From: CAZSLC01 sp964607675
GTDB lineage: Bacteria; Bacteroidota; Bacteroidia; Bacteroidales; UBA932
Direction of reading: 5' to 3'
Length of the DNA: 64,000 nucleotides
Assembly: GCA_964607675.1 (NCBI GenBank)
Contig: CAZSLC010000006.1
Coordinates: 32,361-96,360, forward strand
Below the pieces are notes generated by a model, which ran no database searches, was not told the DNA's origin, and saw only the letters and a program-made list of their open reading frames with translations. Of this stretch, positions 1 to 9,342 are shown one piece after another (within the stretch, counting starts at the first letter, position 1; every line of letters starts with the position of its first letter). A program made the position numbers and the translations under genes.

Positions 1-1570
1 GAACATCTGCATAGTGATCCATTATCACTGCACTCTCTTTGCCCCCATATAGCATTGCATGTTTGAAGTGTACTTTCGCCTCTTTATAGTTGCCTGTTAA
101 ATACAAAATCCAGGCATAGGTATCAAGATATGTTGGATTATCAGGCTCTTCAACTATGGTTATTTTACTCATCTCAAGGGCTTTAGAAAGTTTTTTATTG
201 AGTATACTGAGGTAGTATGCATAGTTATTAAGTACAGGAACATATTTTGGATCTATCTTAAGTGCTTTATCATAATATGAGAATGCTTTTCTTAGATTAT
301 TTTTCAAATGGTATATATCTCCAAGTGCTGCATAAGCTGATAGTTGGTACTTGCTGTTTTTAGGTGCTATTTTTGATAATTGTTCATATCCAGCAATAGC
401 CTCGTCAATTTTGTTCTGTTGCCACTGGGCAATAGAGATGATTTCATAAATAGATGGTTCGTTAGGAAATCTGTTCAGTGCCTCTGAGCCCTCTTCTACA
501 ACCTTTCCCCATTGTTGGAGATAGTATAGCAATGAGAGATATGTCATCTCAAAAGAGAGGTTGTCTGGATACAATTTTGTATTTAGTTGATAAAAAGAAG
601 TAGCTATAGCCTCTTGTCCTGATTTGATATAGTATTCCCCTGCCATAGATATTGTCGAGCTGTCTTTTGGATGGACATGCAGTATATTTTGTACCATAGT
701 ATCCACCTGGAATGGAAATGTTTGGACGAAATTAGGATTGAAAATAACCTCTTTCATATACTGTGTCTTCATGATGGGGTTAATATCTTTGCTCAAGAAA
801 AAGATATTAATGTTTTTGAAGAAAAGGGGCATGTTCCTCTGGGTTCTATATACTTCAGCGAGGCCAAAATATGATGGTGAATAATTGGGCTCCATTGATA
901 ATGATTTATTGTAAAAAGAAATTGCCTCTTCGTCTTGATATTTTGTCTTATAGTAGTCACCAACCATATAGGAAATTTGGGGAGAGTCCACCATCTTTTC
1001 CAATTGAAGAAGATATTTAAATGCCTCTTCATAATTGCCCTGCATCCTTAGCAATTCAAAACGTGCGTTTAAAGTGGCGGAGTTGACACCCCCTATAGAT
1101 TCAATCTGAGTGAGGGTCTCAAGGGCTTTGTCTATCTGTCCATTATTAGTGTATAAATCTATTATTTCGTAATAAATAGAACTTTTTTTCGGGAAATCTT
1201 TTTTTAACTTTTCATATAAAGAGAGTGAGAGTTCAAGTCTATTAGTGTCATAATATAGTTGTGCCAATCTTATCCTATACCAATAGTTGCCTGGGTCAAT
1301 TTCAAGGGCCTTCTTAATATATAATTCACCCCTTTCTTTATCCTCCATATTTAAATAAGTAAGTCCCAAATAGAAGGCAGCTGCGTCATTATTTGGAGAC
1401 TGGGATGTCGCTAATTGGAGTAACTCAGCAGCATTCTCATACTCTTCGAGTGTATATAATTTTATCCCTTCGATAAAATTATCGTCTTCGTTTTTAATTT
1501 GCTGAGCATTAAGATTGAAACAAAAAGTTAAAGAAATTATAATTGTAAGTAAATATGGCTTGATTCTCAT
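1..1570 (-). CDS. TPR-repeat protein, 3' end beyond window
   Basis: The minus-strand frame is open from an ATG at 1570 to base 1, about 523 codons, so the C-terminus is missing. It begins with a signal peptide (MRIKPYLLTIIISLTFCFNLNAQ), indicating export. The rest is built from degenerate tetratricopeptide repeats of about 34 residues, visible as phrases such as AAFYLGLTYLNMEDKERGE, ALEIDPGNYWYRIRLAQLY and ALKIDPKYVPVLNNYAYYL. TPR proteins are scaffolds for protein-protein contacts; no catalytic domain is visible. It follows namZ by 27 bp on the same strand and is probably the last visible gene of that run. Its precise role cannot be read from the sequence. Confidence 0.85.
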   Translation of the reverse strand, partial: MRIKPYLLTIIISLTFCFNLNAQQIKNEDDNFIEGIKLYTLEEYENAAELLQLATSQSPNNDAAAFYLGLTYLNMEDKERGELYIKKALEIDPGNYWYRIRLAQLYYDTNRLELSLSLYEKLKKDFPKKSSIYYEIIDLYTNNGQIDKALETLTQIESIGGVNSATLNARFELLRMQGNYEEAFKYLLQLEKMVDSPQISYMVGDYYKTKYQDEEAISFYNKSLSMEPNYSPSYFGLAEVYRTQRNMPLFFKNINIFFLSKDINPIMKTQYMKEVIFNPNFVQTFPFQVDTMVQNILHVHPKDSSTISMAGEYYIKSGQEAIATSFYQLNTKLYPDNLSFEMTYLSLLYYLQQWGKVVEEGSEALNRFPNEPSIYEIISIAQWQQNKIDEAIAGYEQLSKIAPKNSKYQLSAYAALGDIYHLKNNLRKAFSYYDKALKIDPKYVPVLNNYAYYLSILNKKLSKALEMSKITIVEEPDNPTYLDTYAWILYLTGNYKEAKVHFKHAMLYGGKESAVIMDHYADV

Positions 1571-1597
1571 TGTGTTTTTATATGTAATTAAATATTG

Positions 1598-2773
1598 TTA
1601 AAGTGGGTAGAGAAGATATTTTTCTCGTTTACTGGTAAACTCATTTACATCCCCTTCCCACATTTTCTCGATCTCTTCTGCACTCTTTTTCTCCATAATC
1701 ATCTCTTTGACATATTCTCTACCTGTAAGTAAAGTGAAAAACTTACGGAAAAATTCATCTTCGATGTTGAGATTGTTATAGGCATCAATAATATATTTCA
1801 AATTTATTTTTTCTTTATTGATTTCATCAAATGAAAGATTTGAAAGATCCACTCCAAAACACTCTTTGTCAAGTTGTGGAGGATTCTTTGCCCCTGAAAT
1901 ACTTTTTGGAGTGAAAGAGAAATCATACCCTGTCATATCTGGATGGCCATACATCTGAAATGGTTTGTCCGTCCCTCTGCCAAGGCTCACTGGTGTACCC
2001 TCAAAGTAGCAGGTGGATGGATAGAGGTAAATAGATCTCATATCAGGTAAGTTGGGAGATGGCTTGACTGGAAGTTGATACTTGCTGCTATGTGTATAAT
2101 TTTTACATTTGATCACTGTAATATCGCATTTTATTCCATCAGTGAGCCATCCTTCTCCATTGATCATGTGAGCCAACTCTCCGAGTGTCATTCCATGAAC
2201 AATTGGAATAGGTAGCCAACCCACACCAGATTTATATTTCATATCGAGAGTAGGACCATCAACATAAAAGCCAAGAGGGTTTGGTCTGTCAAGAATTATC
2301 ATCTTTTTACCAAATTTAGCACAGGCATCCATCATCCTCGCCATAGTCGCATTATATGTATAAAATCTTACCCCTACATCTTGAAGGTCAAAGATCATAA
2401 CGTCAAATTCATTCATTGCCTCATCAGAGGGTCTGTCAATCCCTTTTTCATATAGGGATCTAATCTTGATTCCACTTTTTGAGTCTATCGAACTGCTTAC
2501 ATGCTCTCCAGCATCTGCTGTGCCTCTGAAGCCATGTTCAGGGGACATAATAGATACAACATTTACCCCTTTGGAGAGAAGTGCATCCAGAAGATGCTCC
2601 CCCTCTGAAACCATCCCTGTTTGATTAGAAAGGATAGAAACTTTTTTCTCCTTAAGTAGAGGGAGGTATTCGTCGTAAGAAAGGGCACCAACTTTTATCT
2701 CCTTTTCAGAATCTGTTGCGCATGATACTGTTAATATCATGCTCAAGCAAAGTAACAAAAACTTATTCATCAT
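1598..2773 (-). CDS. namZ: Exo-beta-N-acetylmuramidase NamZ-like lipoprotein (DUF1343)
   Basis: A 391-residue protein of the DUF1343 family, whose Bacillus subtilis member NamZ removes terminal MurNAc from peptidoglycan fragments (GH171). The family signature SPEHGFRG is at residues 77-84, followed by DRPNPLGF and SLGRGTDKPF. The N-terminus is a lipoprotein signal with lipobox LTVSC (Cys18), so it is probably anchored in the periplasm or outer membrane. Two ATGs open the gene and the second may be used. It lies 12 bp downstream of selD on the same strand and probably shares that transcript, although the functions look unrelated. The muramidase activity is inferred from the family. Confidence 0.85.
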   Translation of the reverse strand: MMNKFLLLCLSMILTVSCATDSEKEIKVGALSYDEYLPLLKEKKVSILSNQTGMVSEGEHLLDALLSKGVNVVSIMSPEHGFRGTADAGEHVSSSIDSKSGIKIRSLYEKGIDRPSDEAMNEFDVMIFDLQDVGVRFYTYNATMARMMDACAKFGKKMIILDRPNPLGFYVDGPTLDMKYKSGVGWLPIPIVHGMTLGELAHMINGEGWLTDGIKCDITVIKCKNYTHSSKYQLPVKPSPNLPDMRSIYLYPSTCYFEGTPVSLGRGTDKPFQMYGHPDMTGYDFSFTPKSISGAKNPPQLDKECFGVDLSNLSFDEINKEKINLKYIIDAYNNLNIEDEFFRKFFTLLTGREYVKEMIMEKKSAEEIEKMWEGDVNEFTSKREKYLLYPL

Positions 2774-2785
2774 ATTTTATATTTA

Positions 2786-3817
2786 TTATTTTATGATAAC
2801 AGATTTTTCTCCAATTTTTTCTCTCATTTTTCCTATTTCAAATAGGGGGTGGCCGTATTCATCCATTATCTCCCTTACCTCTTCAACAGAGGAGGGTTCA
2901 ACTGCAATAAGTAGCCCCCCTGAGGTTTGAGGATCGCACATTAATGGTATATGCCTCTGATCCATTTCTAACTTGTCCCCATAGCTGTTGAAATTGCGGA
3001 ATGTTCCACCTGGCATACACTCTTTCTCAATGTAATAATCAACTCCCTCTATTTTTGGCACTGAGTCATACTTAATTACCGCTTGAAGTCCGCTACCTTC
3101 TGCCATCTCAATGGAATGACCTGCTAGACCAAATCCAGTGACATCAGTGAGGGCATTGACACCCCTTACAGTGGCCAACTTCTGCCCAGGGATGTTCAGA
3201 GTGGTCATCAATTTTAATGCCAGCTCTTTATCTTTTTGGCGTACTACTCCAAATTTTTCGGCAGAAGATACAAGCCCAATGCCAAGTGGTTTGGTTAAAA
3301 AAAGTAAATCACCATCCTTGGCACAATTGTTCTTCTTTATCATTTTAACATCGACAATGCCTGTGACGGCGAGGCCGAAAAAAGGATCTGCACTATTGAT
3401 GCTGTGTCCCCCTGCGAGTGGGATATTTGCATTGTCGCATACGCTCCTTGCTCCTGAAATAACCTCTGAAGCAACCACTGCAGGTAGTTTGTCGAGGGGC
3501 CATCCGAGTATGGCAATGGCCATGATAGGTGTCCCTCCCATGGCATATATGTCGCTAATGGCATTGGTGGCAGATATTCTTCCGAAATTTGTGGGGTCAT
3601 CCACAATTGGGGTGAAGAAATCAGTGGTGCTGACAATGGCCTTACCATCACCTATTTCATATACCGCAGCATCATCTTTAGAGTTGTTGCCAACTAAAAG
3701 ATGGGGGAACTCTTTAGTAGAATTGCTACCCTTGAGAATTTCTTCAAGATCTTTTGGGGCGATTTTGCAACCGCAACCTGCGCCAGGGCTAAACTGTGTG
3801 AGTTTTATTTCATTCAT
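2786..3817 (-). CDS. selD: Selenide, water dikinase (selenophosphate synthetase)
   Basis: This 343-residue enzyme makes selenophosphate from selenide and ATP, the selenium donor for selenouridine and selenocysteine synthesis. The N-terminal active-site loop GAGCGCK is intact (catalytic Cys15 and Lys18, matching Cys17 and Lys20 of E. coli). Both cysteines are ordinary TGC codons, so this is not a selenoprotein. Other family motifs are DDAAVY, STTDFFTPIVD, ATNAISDIYAMGG, AGGHSI, TDVTGFGLAGH and CDPQTSGGLL. Length is normal for the family. It sits 2 bp after the YedF-like gene, downstream of selU, so the local use of selenophosphate is most likely tRNA selenation. Confidence 0.97.
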   Translation of the reverse strand: MNEIKLTQFSPGAGCGCKIAPKDLEEILKGSNSTKEFPHLLVGNNSKDDAAVYEIGDGKAIVSTTDFFTPIVDDPTNFGRISATNAISDIYAMGGTPIMAIAILGWPLDKLPAVVASEVISGARSVCDNANIPLAGGHSINSADPFFGLAVTGIVDVKMIKKNNCAKDGDLLFLTKPLGIGLVSSAEKFGVVRQKDKELALKLMTTLNIPGQKLATVRGVNALTDVTGFGLAGHSIEMAEGSGLQAVIKYDSVPKIEGVDYYIEKECMPGGTFRNFNSYGDKLEMDQRHIPLMCDPQTSGGLLIAVEPSSVEEVREIMDEYGHPLFEIGKMREKIGEKSVIIK

Positions 3818-3819
3818 TG

Positions 3820-4167
3820 TTATAACACTATTACTTTATCGCAATTCTTTTGAGCACCCATAATGTCGAGCATTGTGGCTATGTCTCCTATTGCAACATT
3901 TTCAATGGAGTTGAAATATAAAAGACAAGTCTTGCAAATTAATATTTTTATACCCAATTCTTGCAATTTCTTTAATTCATCAATTACATGTGAAGTGTTT
4001 AGGGTGAGTTTTACCCCTTCACCATAAAAGCAAATATATGTTGGTAGGTCAGTTTCATCTATAAGAAGGGTGAGATAATTCTTTATTAATGTCTCTCTAA
4101 GCTCCTGAGGAGCCTCTCCCATCCCGTTTTTGTTAATTACAATAGTGGTTTTGATTTTCTTATTCAT
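3820..4167 (-). CDS. YedF-like selenium metabolism protein (DsrE-like domain only)
   Basis: A 115-residue protein resembling the C-terminal DsrE-like half of YedF, a family found beside selD in many selenium users. The motif ILICKTCL gives a CxxC pair at Cys78 and Cys81, followed by IGDIATMLDIM, as in that family. The usual N-terminal TusA/SirA-like half is absent; the ATG lies inside the end of selU, with an 8-bp overlap. A role in handling or delivering reduced selenium is a guess from gene context. The overlap with selU and the 2-bp gap to selD indicate tight co-expression. Confidence 0.8.
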   Translation of the reverse strand: MNKKIKTTIVINKNGMGEAPQELRETLIKNYLTLLIDETDLPTYICFYGEGVKLTLNTSHVIDELKKLQELGIKILICKTCLLYFNSIENVAIGDIATMLDIMGAQKNCDKVIVL

Positions 4168-5197
4168 TTTTCTTTGTATTAATCAAAGATAGCAATTTAG
4201 GAACTATCTCATCAGTGTTGAGTGTATCTATTTCTATTGATAAATGTGGATTCCCTGCAAACCTACTTTCTAATGAGCCGAGATACAATTTATCGTAATA
4301 TGCAAGGCATATTGTGGCAGCTTTTTTAAGATCAGAATCAAGGCATGCTTGAATAGCCACCTTGCACTTATCATAACCAAGTCTTTTTTCAATTTTCTTA
4401 ATTGAGTCAATCAGTAACTCTTTATCAAAGCAGGCATAATCCCGAAGAATTCTGTTGAGACGAATATCATAATCGGTCTTAACTTCAATCAATTCCGATT
4501 GTAACATATTATTCCATATAGCTTTAGGGATGAAAACTTTACCAATATTTATACTCTCATCCTCTGTCCATATAGGTTTATATATCTCTAATTTTGAAAG
4601 TTCATCGAAAAGGAGATTCTCAAAATGTTCTGATGAAGGCTGTTCTTCTTTTCCAATGGCTCCGAATGCAGATCCTTTGTGTCGTGCAATAGCTTCGAGA
4701 TCAAGTGTTTGTTCACCTGCTTTTTGCAAACTCTCTAAGAGGTCTGTTTTACCACTTCCAGTACAACCTCCTAAAATTATTAATTTGTAGTCTCTGGCAA
4801 AATAATTTAGCACGTAGTTTCTATATGCCTTGTAACCCCCTTCAAGCAGATAACATTTTAGACCCACCAATTCAAGGAGCCAAGCCATGGAAGAACTCCT
4901 CATGCCCCCTCTCCAACAGTGAATTAAAACTTCATCACTCTTTAAGCGGAAAGCAATTCTTGTAAACTCCCTAAGTTGTGGTCCTACAAATTCTAACCCC
5001 TTCTGTATAGCTAATGTACGTCCTTGTCTTTTATATATAGTACCTACAATGGCCCTTTGCTCATTGTCGAAGAGGGGGATGTTCGTTGCATTTGGAATAT
5101 GGGCATGCTCATATTCGGCAGGAGACCTGACATCAATTATAGGGGTGCCTTCTCTCGACTTTTTTAAAAACTGCTCTATGTTGAGGTATTCGGCCAT
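4160..5197 (-). CDS. selU: tRNA 2-selenouridine synthase
   Basis: SelU (also MnmH, YbbB) replaces the sulfur of 2-thiouridine at the wobble position of Lys, Glu and Gln tRNAs with selenium, using selenophosphate and a geranylated intermediate. The 345-residue protein has an N-terminal rhodanese domain with the family motif CWRGGMRS (catalytic Cys94) and a C-terminal P-loop domain with Walker A GCTGSGKT at residues 144-151. Length matches the family. It starts 2 bp after tsaE, another tRNA-modification gene, and overlaps the YedF-like gene by 8 bp. With selD it forms a complete selenouridine module. Confidence 0.96.
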   Translation of the reverse strand: MAEYLNIEQFLKKSREGTPIIDVRSPAEYEHAHIPNATNIPLFDNEQRAIVGTIYKRQGRTLAIQKGLEFVGPQLREFTRIAFRLKSDEVLIHCWRGGMRSSSMAWLLELVGLKCYLLEGGYKAYRNYVLNYFARDYKLIILGGCTGSGKTDLLESLQKAGEQTLDLEAIARHKGSAFGAIGKEEQPSSEHFENLLFDELSKLEIYKPIWTEDESINIGKVFIPKAIWNNMLQSELIEVKTDYDIRLNRILRDYACFDKELLIDSIKKIEKRLGYDKCKVAIQACLDSDLKKAATICLAYYDKLYLGSLESRFAGNPHLSIEIDTLNTDEIVPKLLSLINTKKNE

Positions 5198-5199
5198 TA

Positions 5200-5667
5200 T
5201 TATGCCATTTTATATTGAGTGTGGTGACAGTCGTGATGTTCTTCTTCATAGCCGTTGAGGATAATTTCTCGAGATCCATCTTCCAGTACATTGATATTTA
5301 CTTTTAATGTCTCTTCAGGCAATATTTCTTCAATTTTTTCTGGCCATTCCATCAAGCAAATCCCATCGCTATATATGTACTCTTCAAAGCCTAAATCGAT
5401 GGCTTCCTGTATTTTACTTATACGATAAAAATCGAAATGGTAAATTGAAAATCCAATTTGAGACTTGTATTCGTTGACAATTGTAAAAGTAGGACTATTA
5501 ACAATATCATCCACTTTTAGTGCTTTACATAAAGCTTTGATAAACGTTGTTTTTCCTGCCCCCATTGATCCGTAAAATGCTATTATAGGATAACCAATAG
5601 TGAGCCCTGCAAATTCCTTTGCTACTCTGTCAATATCAGAGAGATTTTTAATAATTAATCGTTTCAT
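5200..5667 (-). CDS. tsaE: tRNA threonylcarbamoyladenosine biosynthesis ATPase TsaE
   Basis: TsaE (YjeE) is the ATPase that cycles the TsaBD complex making t6A37 in ANN-decoding tRNAs. The 155-residue protein has Walker A GSMGAGKT (33-40), the family segment NSPTFTIVNEY and the C-terminal CLMEWPEKI. Its partner tsaC is also in this window at 20585. A -7 box on the minus strand (TAACTTTG, near 5683-5690) lies about 15 nt upstream of the ATG, at the end of comM, so tsaE and the selenium genes may have their own promoter. It is followed 2 bp later by selU. Confidence 0.95.
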   Translation of the reverse strand: MKRLIIKNLSDIDRVAKEFAGLTIGYPIIAFYGSMGAGKTTFIKALCKALKVDDIVNSPTFTIVNEYKSQIGFSIYHFDFYRISKIQEAIDLGFEEYIYSDGICLMEWPEKIEEILPEETLKVNINVLEDGSREIILNGYEEEHHDCHHTQYKMA

Positions 5668-5688
5668 ATCCTTATCAATGGTGCAAAG

Positions 5689-7212
5689 TTACAAAACTTC
5701 CATAAACCTATATTGTACTGCTTCAGAAATATGCTTCAATGAGACCATTTTTTCCCCTTCTAAGTCGGCTATTGTTCTCGATATCTTGAGGATTCTACAG
5801 TAGCCTCTGGCAGACAATGAATATTTTATCATTATTTTATTTAAAAAATCGAGTTCTTTACCCCCTAACCTGCAGTAGCGGTTCATTTGTTCATTGTTCA
5901 TCTGTGAATTTGTAAAACAATTGTCGTTTTTTAGTCTGTTATATTGAATCTCTCTTGCTGCTGCTACCCTTTTCGCAATCTCACTACTTGGTTCCCCCTT
6001 TTTCCCCGATAATAGCACCGAACTCTCTACACTCTTCACTCTAATAGTAATATCAATTCTATCAATGAGAGGCCCCGATATTTTAGACATATATTTTGTC
6101 ACTTGTCCGCTGCTGCAAGTGCATCTATTCCCCTCTTCACCATAATATCCACATGGACAAGGATTTGAAGAGCCAACAAGCATAAATGAAGCGGGATATT
6201 CAACCTTATACCGTACCCTTGAAATTGCAATCTTCCTATCTTCAAGAGGCTGCCTGAGTAGATCAAGGGAGGCTCCTGAAAATTGGGCCATTTCATCTAA
6301 ATAGAGAACTCCGTTGTGAGCTAAAGATATTTCACCAGGCATTGCATTGTAGCCTCCCCCGACTAAAGAGACCATACTTAAGGTGTGGTGAGGGGAGCGA
6401 AATGGCCTTTTTTTCATTAATCCTCCATATTCAGATAATTTCCCTGCTACAGAATAAATGGCACTTGTCTGCAGAGATTCATCCTTGCTCATCGGAGGAA
6501 GAATAGAAGAGAGGCACTTGGCCATGAAACTCTTCCCTGCCCCAGGTGGCCCTATCATCAATATATTGTGGTTGCCAGCTGCTGCAATTTCCAGTCCTTT
6601 TTTAGCAAATTCCTGTCCCAGTATTGAAGAAAAATCCTCATCAATATTCTTTATTTTATCAGAAGAACAAGCAGAAGAGGAGACCTTCAAATTATTAGTG
6701 TATTCTGCACCGTTGAGAATATCTATTATTTGAATAATATTTTCTGCCCCATATATCTCAATTGATTCAACCTCACAAGCTTCCAATGCAGATTCTATTG
6801 GGAAAATACATGCTTTAAATCCCAATTTAGCACTCTCGATGGCAATTGGAAGTGACCCTTTAATGGGGCGAAGTTTCCCATCAAGTGAAAGTTCCCCCAT
6901 AATCATATATTTATCTATATTGGTTATAGAAATCTGTTCTGAAGCTGCTAACAACCCAACTGCTATCGCTGCATCATAACCAGATCCCTCCTTTTTTATA
7001 TCTGCTGGAGCCATGTTGATTACAGTTTTTCTCCCTGGTATCTTGTAAGAATAACTCTGCAATGAGGTGGTAACGCGGAGTAAACTCTCTTTGACAGCAC
7101 TATCAGGCAGGCCAATAAGATATATTCCTACTCCAATCGAGATTGATGTTTCAATTGTCACAGGTATCACGTTGAGGCCGATACAAGTGGCACTATAAGT
7201 ACAGTACAACAT
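5689..7212 (-). CDS. comM: YifB/ComM family Mg-chelatase-like AAA ATPase
   Basis: A 507-residue ComM/YifB homologue. ComM is a hexameric helicase that promotes branch migration during natural transformation; the role in non-competent bacteria is unclear. Seen are the N-terminal ChlI-like domain with IGLPDSAVKES, Walker A IGPPGAGKS, Walker B VLYLDEMAQF, a zinc-type Cys cluster CPCGYYGEEGNRCTC and the C-terminal Mg-chelatase region ending in YRFMEVL. The frame also has a GTG three codons upstream, but the ATG at 7212 gives the normal ML start. The stop lies 21 bp before tsaE on the same strand. Confidence 0.93.
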   Translation of the reverse strand: MLYCTYSATCIGLNVIPVTIETSISIGVGIYLIGLPDSAVKESLLRVTTSLQSYSYKIPGRKTVINMAPADIKKEGSGYDAAIAVGLLAASEQISITNIDKYMIMGELSLDGKLRPIKGSLPIAIESAKLGFKACIFPIESALEACEVESIEIYGAENIIQIIDILNGAEYTNNLKVSSSACSSDKIKNIDEDFSSILGQEFAKKGLEIAAAGNHNILMIGPPGAGKSFMAKCLSSILPPMSKDESLQTSAIYSVAGKLSEYGGLMKKRPFRSPHHTLSMVSLVGGGYNAMPGEISLAHNGVLYLDEMAQFSGASLDLLRQPLEDRKIAISRVRYKVEYPASFMLVGSSNPCPCGYYGEEGNRCTCSSGQVTKYMSKISGPLIDRIDITIRVKSVESSVLLSGKKGEPSSEIAKRVAAAREIQYNRLKNDNCFTNSQMNNEQMNRYCRLGGKELDFLNKIMIKYSLSARGYCRILKISRTIADLEGEKMVSLKHISEAVQYRFMEVL

Positions 7213-7285
7213 TTTTTCCACAAAGAAAATGAGAAAAAATCAGGATAAATGGATTGTAATATAAGTTGGAAAAAAAGATATATTT

Positions 7286-8533
7286 TTATAAAAAAATTTT
7301 TTTATAAATAATCTCAGTAGCACCTTTATTGGAGAGGACATATTCTTTAGATGCGTTAGAGCTCTGAATGAGAAATTCTCTGTTGTTCAGGAGCTTAGAT
7401 ATAATTGACTGAAGTTCTTTAGAGGAGTCAAATGTGAAGCCACCTCCATTAGCAATAAGCTCTGAGGCCTCTTTGAATTTTTCATATTTTGGTCCAAATA
7501 ATACTGGGATACCATAAACTGCAGCCTCAAGGGTATTGTGAATACCAGCTCCGAATCCACCACCTATGTATGCCGCAAATCCATATCTGTAAATGAGGGA
7601 GAGCCTCCCAATTGTGTCTATTATCAACACCCTTGATTGAGGGGTAATATTGAAAAGGTCTTGAGAAGAGATGTCTGTATATAGTAGAGGAGAATATTTC
7701 TTATAATAAGAAAGGATAAAATTGATGTGCTCTTTTTCAACTTCGTGAGGTGCAATTATCAGTTGTAATTGTGGAAATAAATCCAACATTTTAAATAGCA
7801 GTTTTTCATCTTTAGGCCATGTGCTTCCTGCTATGAGGGTTAACTTACCTTTTGAAAAGCTCTCTTCTATTGGGGCAGGAGTGCAATTATCGAGTGCTAT
7901 CTTAGCAACACGATCAAACCTTGTATCCGAACTTACCGTTACATTAGTGATATTTATGGATGTAAGCAACTCTTTGGAGTTGTTTTCTTGAACAAAAATA
8001 TCGCTATAACATCTGAGCATTTTTCTAAAAAACTCTCCATAAATAGGGGAGAAAAAACAGCTGTTTTCCTTAAATATGGCAGAAACCAAGTACGTGTTAA
8101 TGGCTCTCTTTTTCAGCTCCGTGAGAAAATAATACCAAAATTCATATTTAATGAATATCACTTTTGATGGTTGTACGATATCTATGAATTGCTTAGCGTT
8201 TGAAGGAGAGTCGATAGGTAAATAAAAGACCCAGTCAGCAAGATTGTAACTCTTTCTTAGTTCGTATCCCGATGGGGAAAAAAAGGTTAAAAGTAATTTT
8301 TCCTCCCTTTTTTCTTCTTTGATCCTTTCAAATATTGGACGTGCTTGTTCAAATTCCCCAACAGAGGAGCAATGAATCCAAATAATTGGGGAAGAGTGTG
8401 TGATGGTGGCTGAGAGGTGGTTAAAAAGTGATTTTCTCCCAGAGCGGAAGAGGGCTGCTTTGTGGGAAAATGGCGAATATAGTTTGATGCCAAGGTAATA
8501 TAATTGTAATCCTATATGATAAAAAAACCTCAC
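7286..8533 (-). CDS. waaA: 3-deoxy-D-manno-octulosonic acid transferase
   Basis: WaaA (KdtA) adds Kdo to lipid IVA at the cytoplasmic face of the inner membrane. The 415-residue protein has an N-terminal hydrophobic anchor, the GT30 acceptor motif SSVGEFEQARP with catalytic base Glu60, and the C-terminal nucleotide-sugar region YIGGGFGAGIHNTLEAAVYGIPVLFGP. The start codon is GTG: no in-frame ATG lies nearby and the protein start fits the family. A -7 box (TAATTTTG, minus strand 8539-8546) ends 5 nt before the GTG, so the mRNA may have almost no leader. It is transcribed divergently from mlaE. Confidence 0.95.
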   Translation of the reverse strand: MRFFYHIGLQLYYLGIKLYSPFSHKAALFRSGRKSLFNHLSATITHSSPIIWIHCSSVGEFEQARPIFERIKEEKREEKLLLTFFSPSGYELRKSYNLADWVFYLPIDSPSNAKQFIDIVQPSKVIFIKYEFWYYFLTELKKRAINTYLVSAIFKENSCFFSPIYGEFFRKMLRCYSDIFVQENNSKELLTSINITNVTVSSDTRFDRVAKIALDNCTPAPIEESFSKGKLTLIAGSTWPKDEKLLFKMLDLFPQLQLIIAPHEVEKEHINFILSYYKKYSPLLYTDISSQDLFNITPQSRVLIIDTIGRLSLIYRYGFAAYIGGGFGAGIHNTLEAAVYGIPVLFGPKYEKFKEASELIANGGGFTFDSSKELQSIISKLLNNREFLIQSSNASKEYVLSNKGATEIIYKKIFL

Positions 8534-8598
8534 AATGACAAAATTAGGTTGCTAATGTAGAAATAAAAAGCGAATTTTGTCGCCTAAAAACTATTAGA

Positions 8599-9342
8599 AT
8601 GCCCAACCTTTTTGAAATAGTAGGAAGATATACTCTCTTGATGAAGATGGTTTTTAAAAAACCAGATAAATGGAAAATGTTTTGGAAACAATGTCTTAGA
8701 GAGGGCGATAAATTGGTACTTAACTCAATTCCATTGGTTGCCTTAATATCTTTTGCTATTGGAGCGGTGATAGTTCTTCAAACGAGTTACAATTTAGAGT
8801 CGCCATTTATTCCTAAAATGTATGTAGGATACATGGCCAGAGAGTCTCTAATTCTTGAGTTTTGTTCCACTATGATATGCCTTATCTTAGCTGGTACAAT
8901 AGGATCCAATATTACATCTGAAATTGGAACAATGCGTATTACCGAGCAGATAGATGCAATGGATATGATGGGTGTCAATTCGGCAAACTATCTTATCCTT
9001 CCTAAAATTGTGGCCACTACACTCCTCAATCCTATTATGATGTTGATGAGTTTTATCATAGGTTTAAGCGGTGGGTATGTTGTAGTATGGTTGACAGGTA
9101 TTATTACTGTTGCTGACTATATTACGGGGCTTATGTTTTGCTTTATGTTCAATTATGTGATATATAGTTATATTAAAACAACCATTTTTAGTTTTATTAT
9201 TACCTCAGTATCGGCATTCTATGGTTACACTTCTAATGGTGGCTCATTAGGCGTTGGTCGCTCAAGTACAAAAGCCATCGTTGTGACAAGTGGGTTAATA
9301 TTGATTTTTGACCTTGCATTGACAAAATTATTATTAGGATGA
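8599..9342 (+). CDS. mlaE: MlaE-family ABC transporter permease
   Basis: A 247-residue integral membrane permease of the MlaE/YrbE family, which moves phospholipids between the inner and outer membranes of Gram-negative bacteria. It has about five hydrophobic segments and the family region GTIGSNITSEIGTMRITEQIDAMDMMGVN. Its stop overlaps the start of mlaF by 4 nt, so the two are translationally coupled. No MCE-domain protein (MlaD) follows; the next gene is convergent. In this lineage mlaD may lie elsewhere. The substrate is inferred from the family. Confidence 0.93.
   Translation: MPNLFEIVGRYTLLMKMVFKKPDKWKMFWKQCLREGDKLVLNSIPLVALISFAIGAVIVLQTSYNLESPFIPKMYVGYMARESLILEFCSTMICLILAGTIGSNITSEIGTMRITEQIDAMDMMGVNSANYLILPKIVATTLLNPIMMLMSFIIGLSGGYVVVWLTGIITVADYITGLMFCFMFNYVIYSYIKTTIFSFIITSVSAFYGYTSNGGSLGVGRSSTKAIVVTSGLILIFDLALTKLLLG

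Noticed and set aside
2786..3817. SelD as a selenoprotein
   Set aside because: Both active-site cysteines are TGC codons and there is no in-frame TGA.
3138..3863. 241-codon plus-strand frame opposite selD
   Set aside because: Exact shadow of selD, whose reading is strongly conserved; the antisense frame has no family features.
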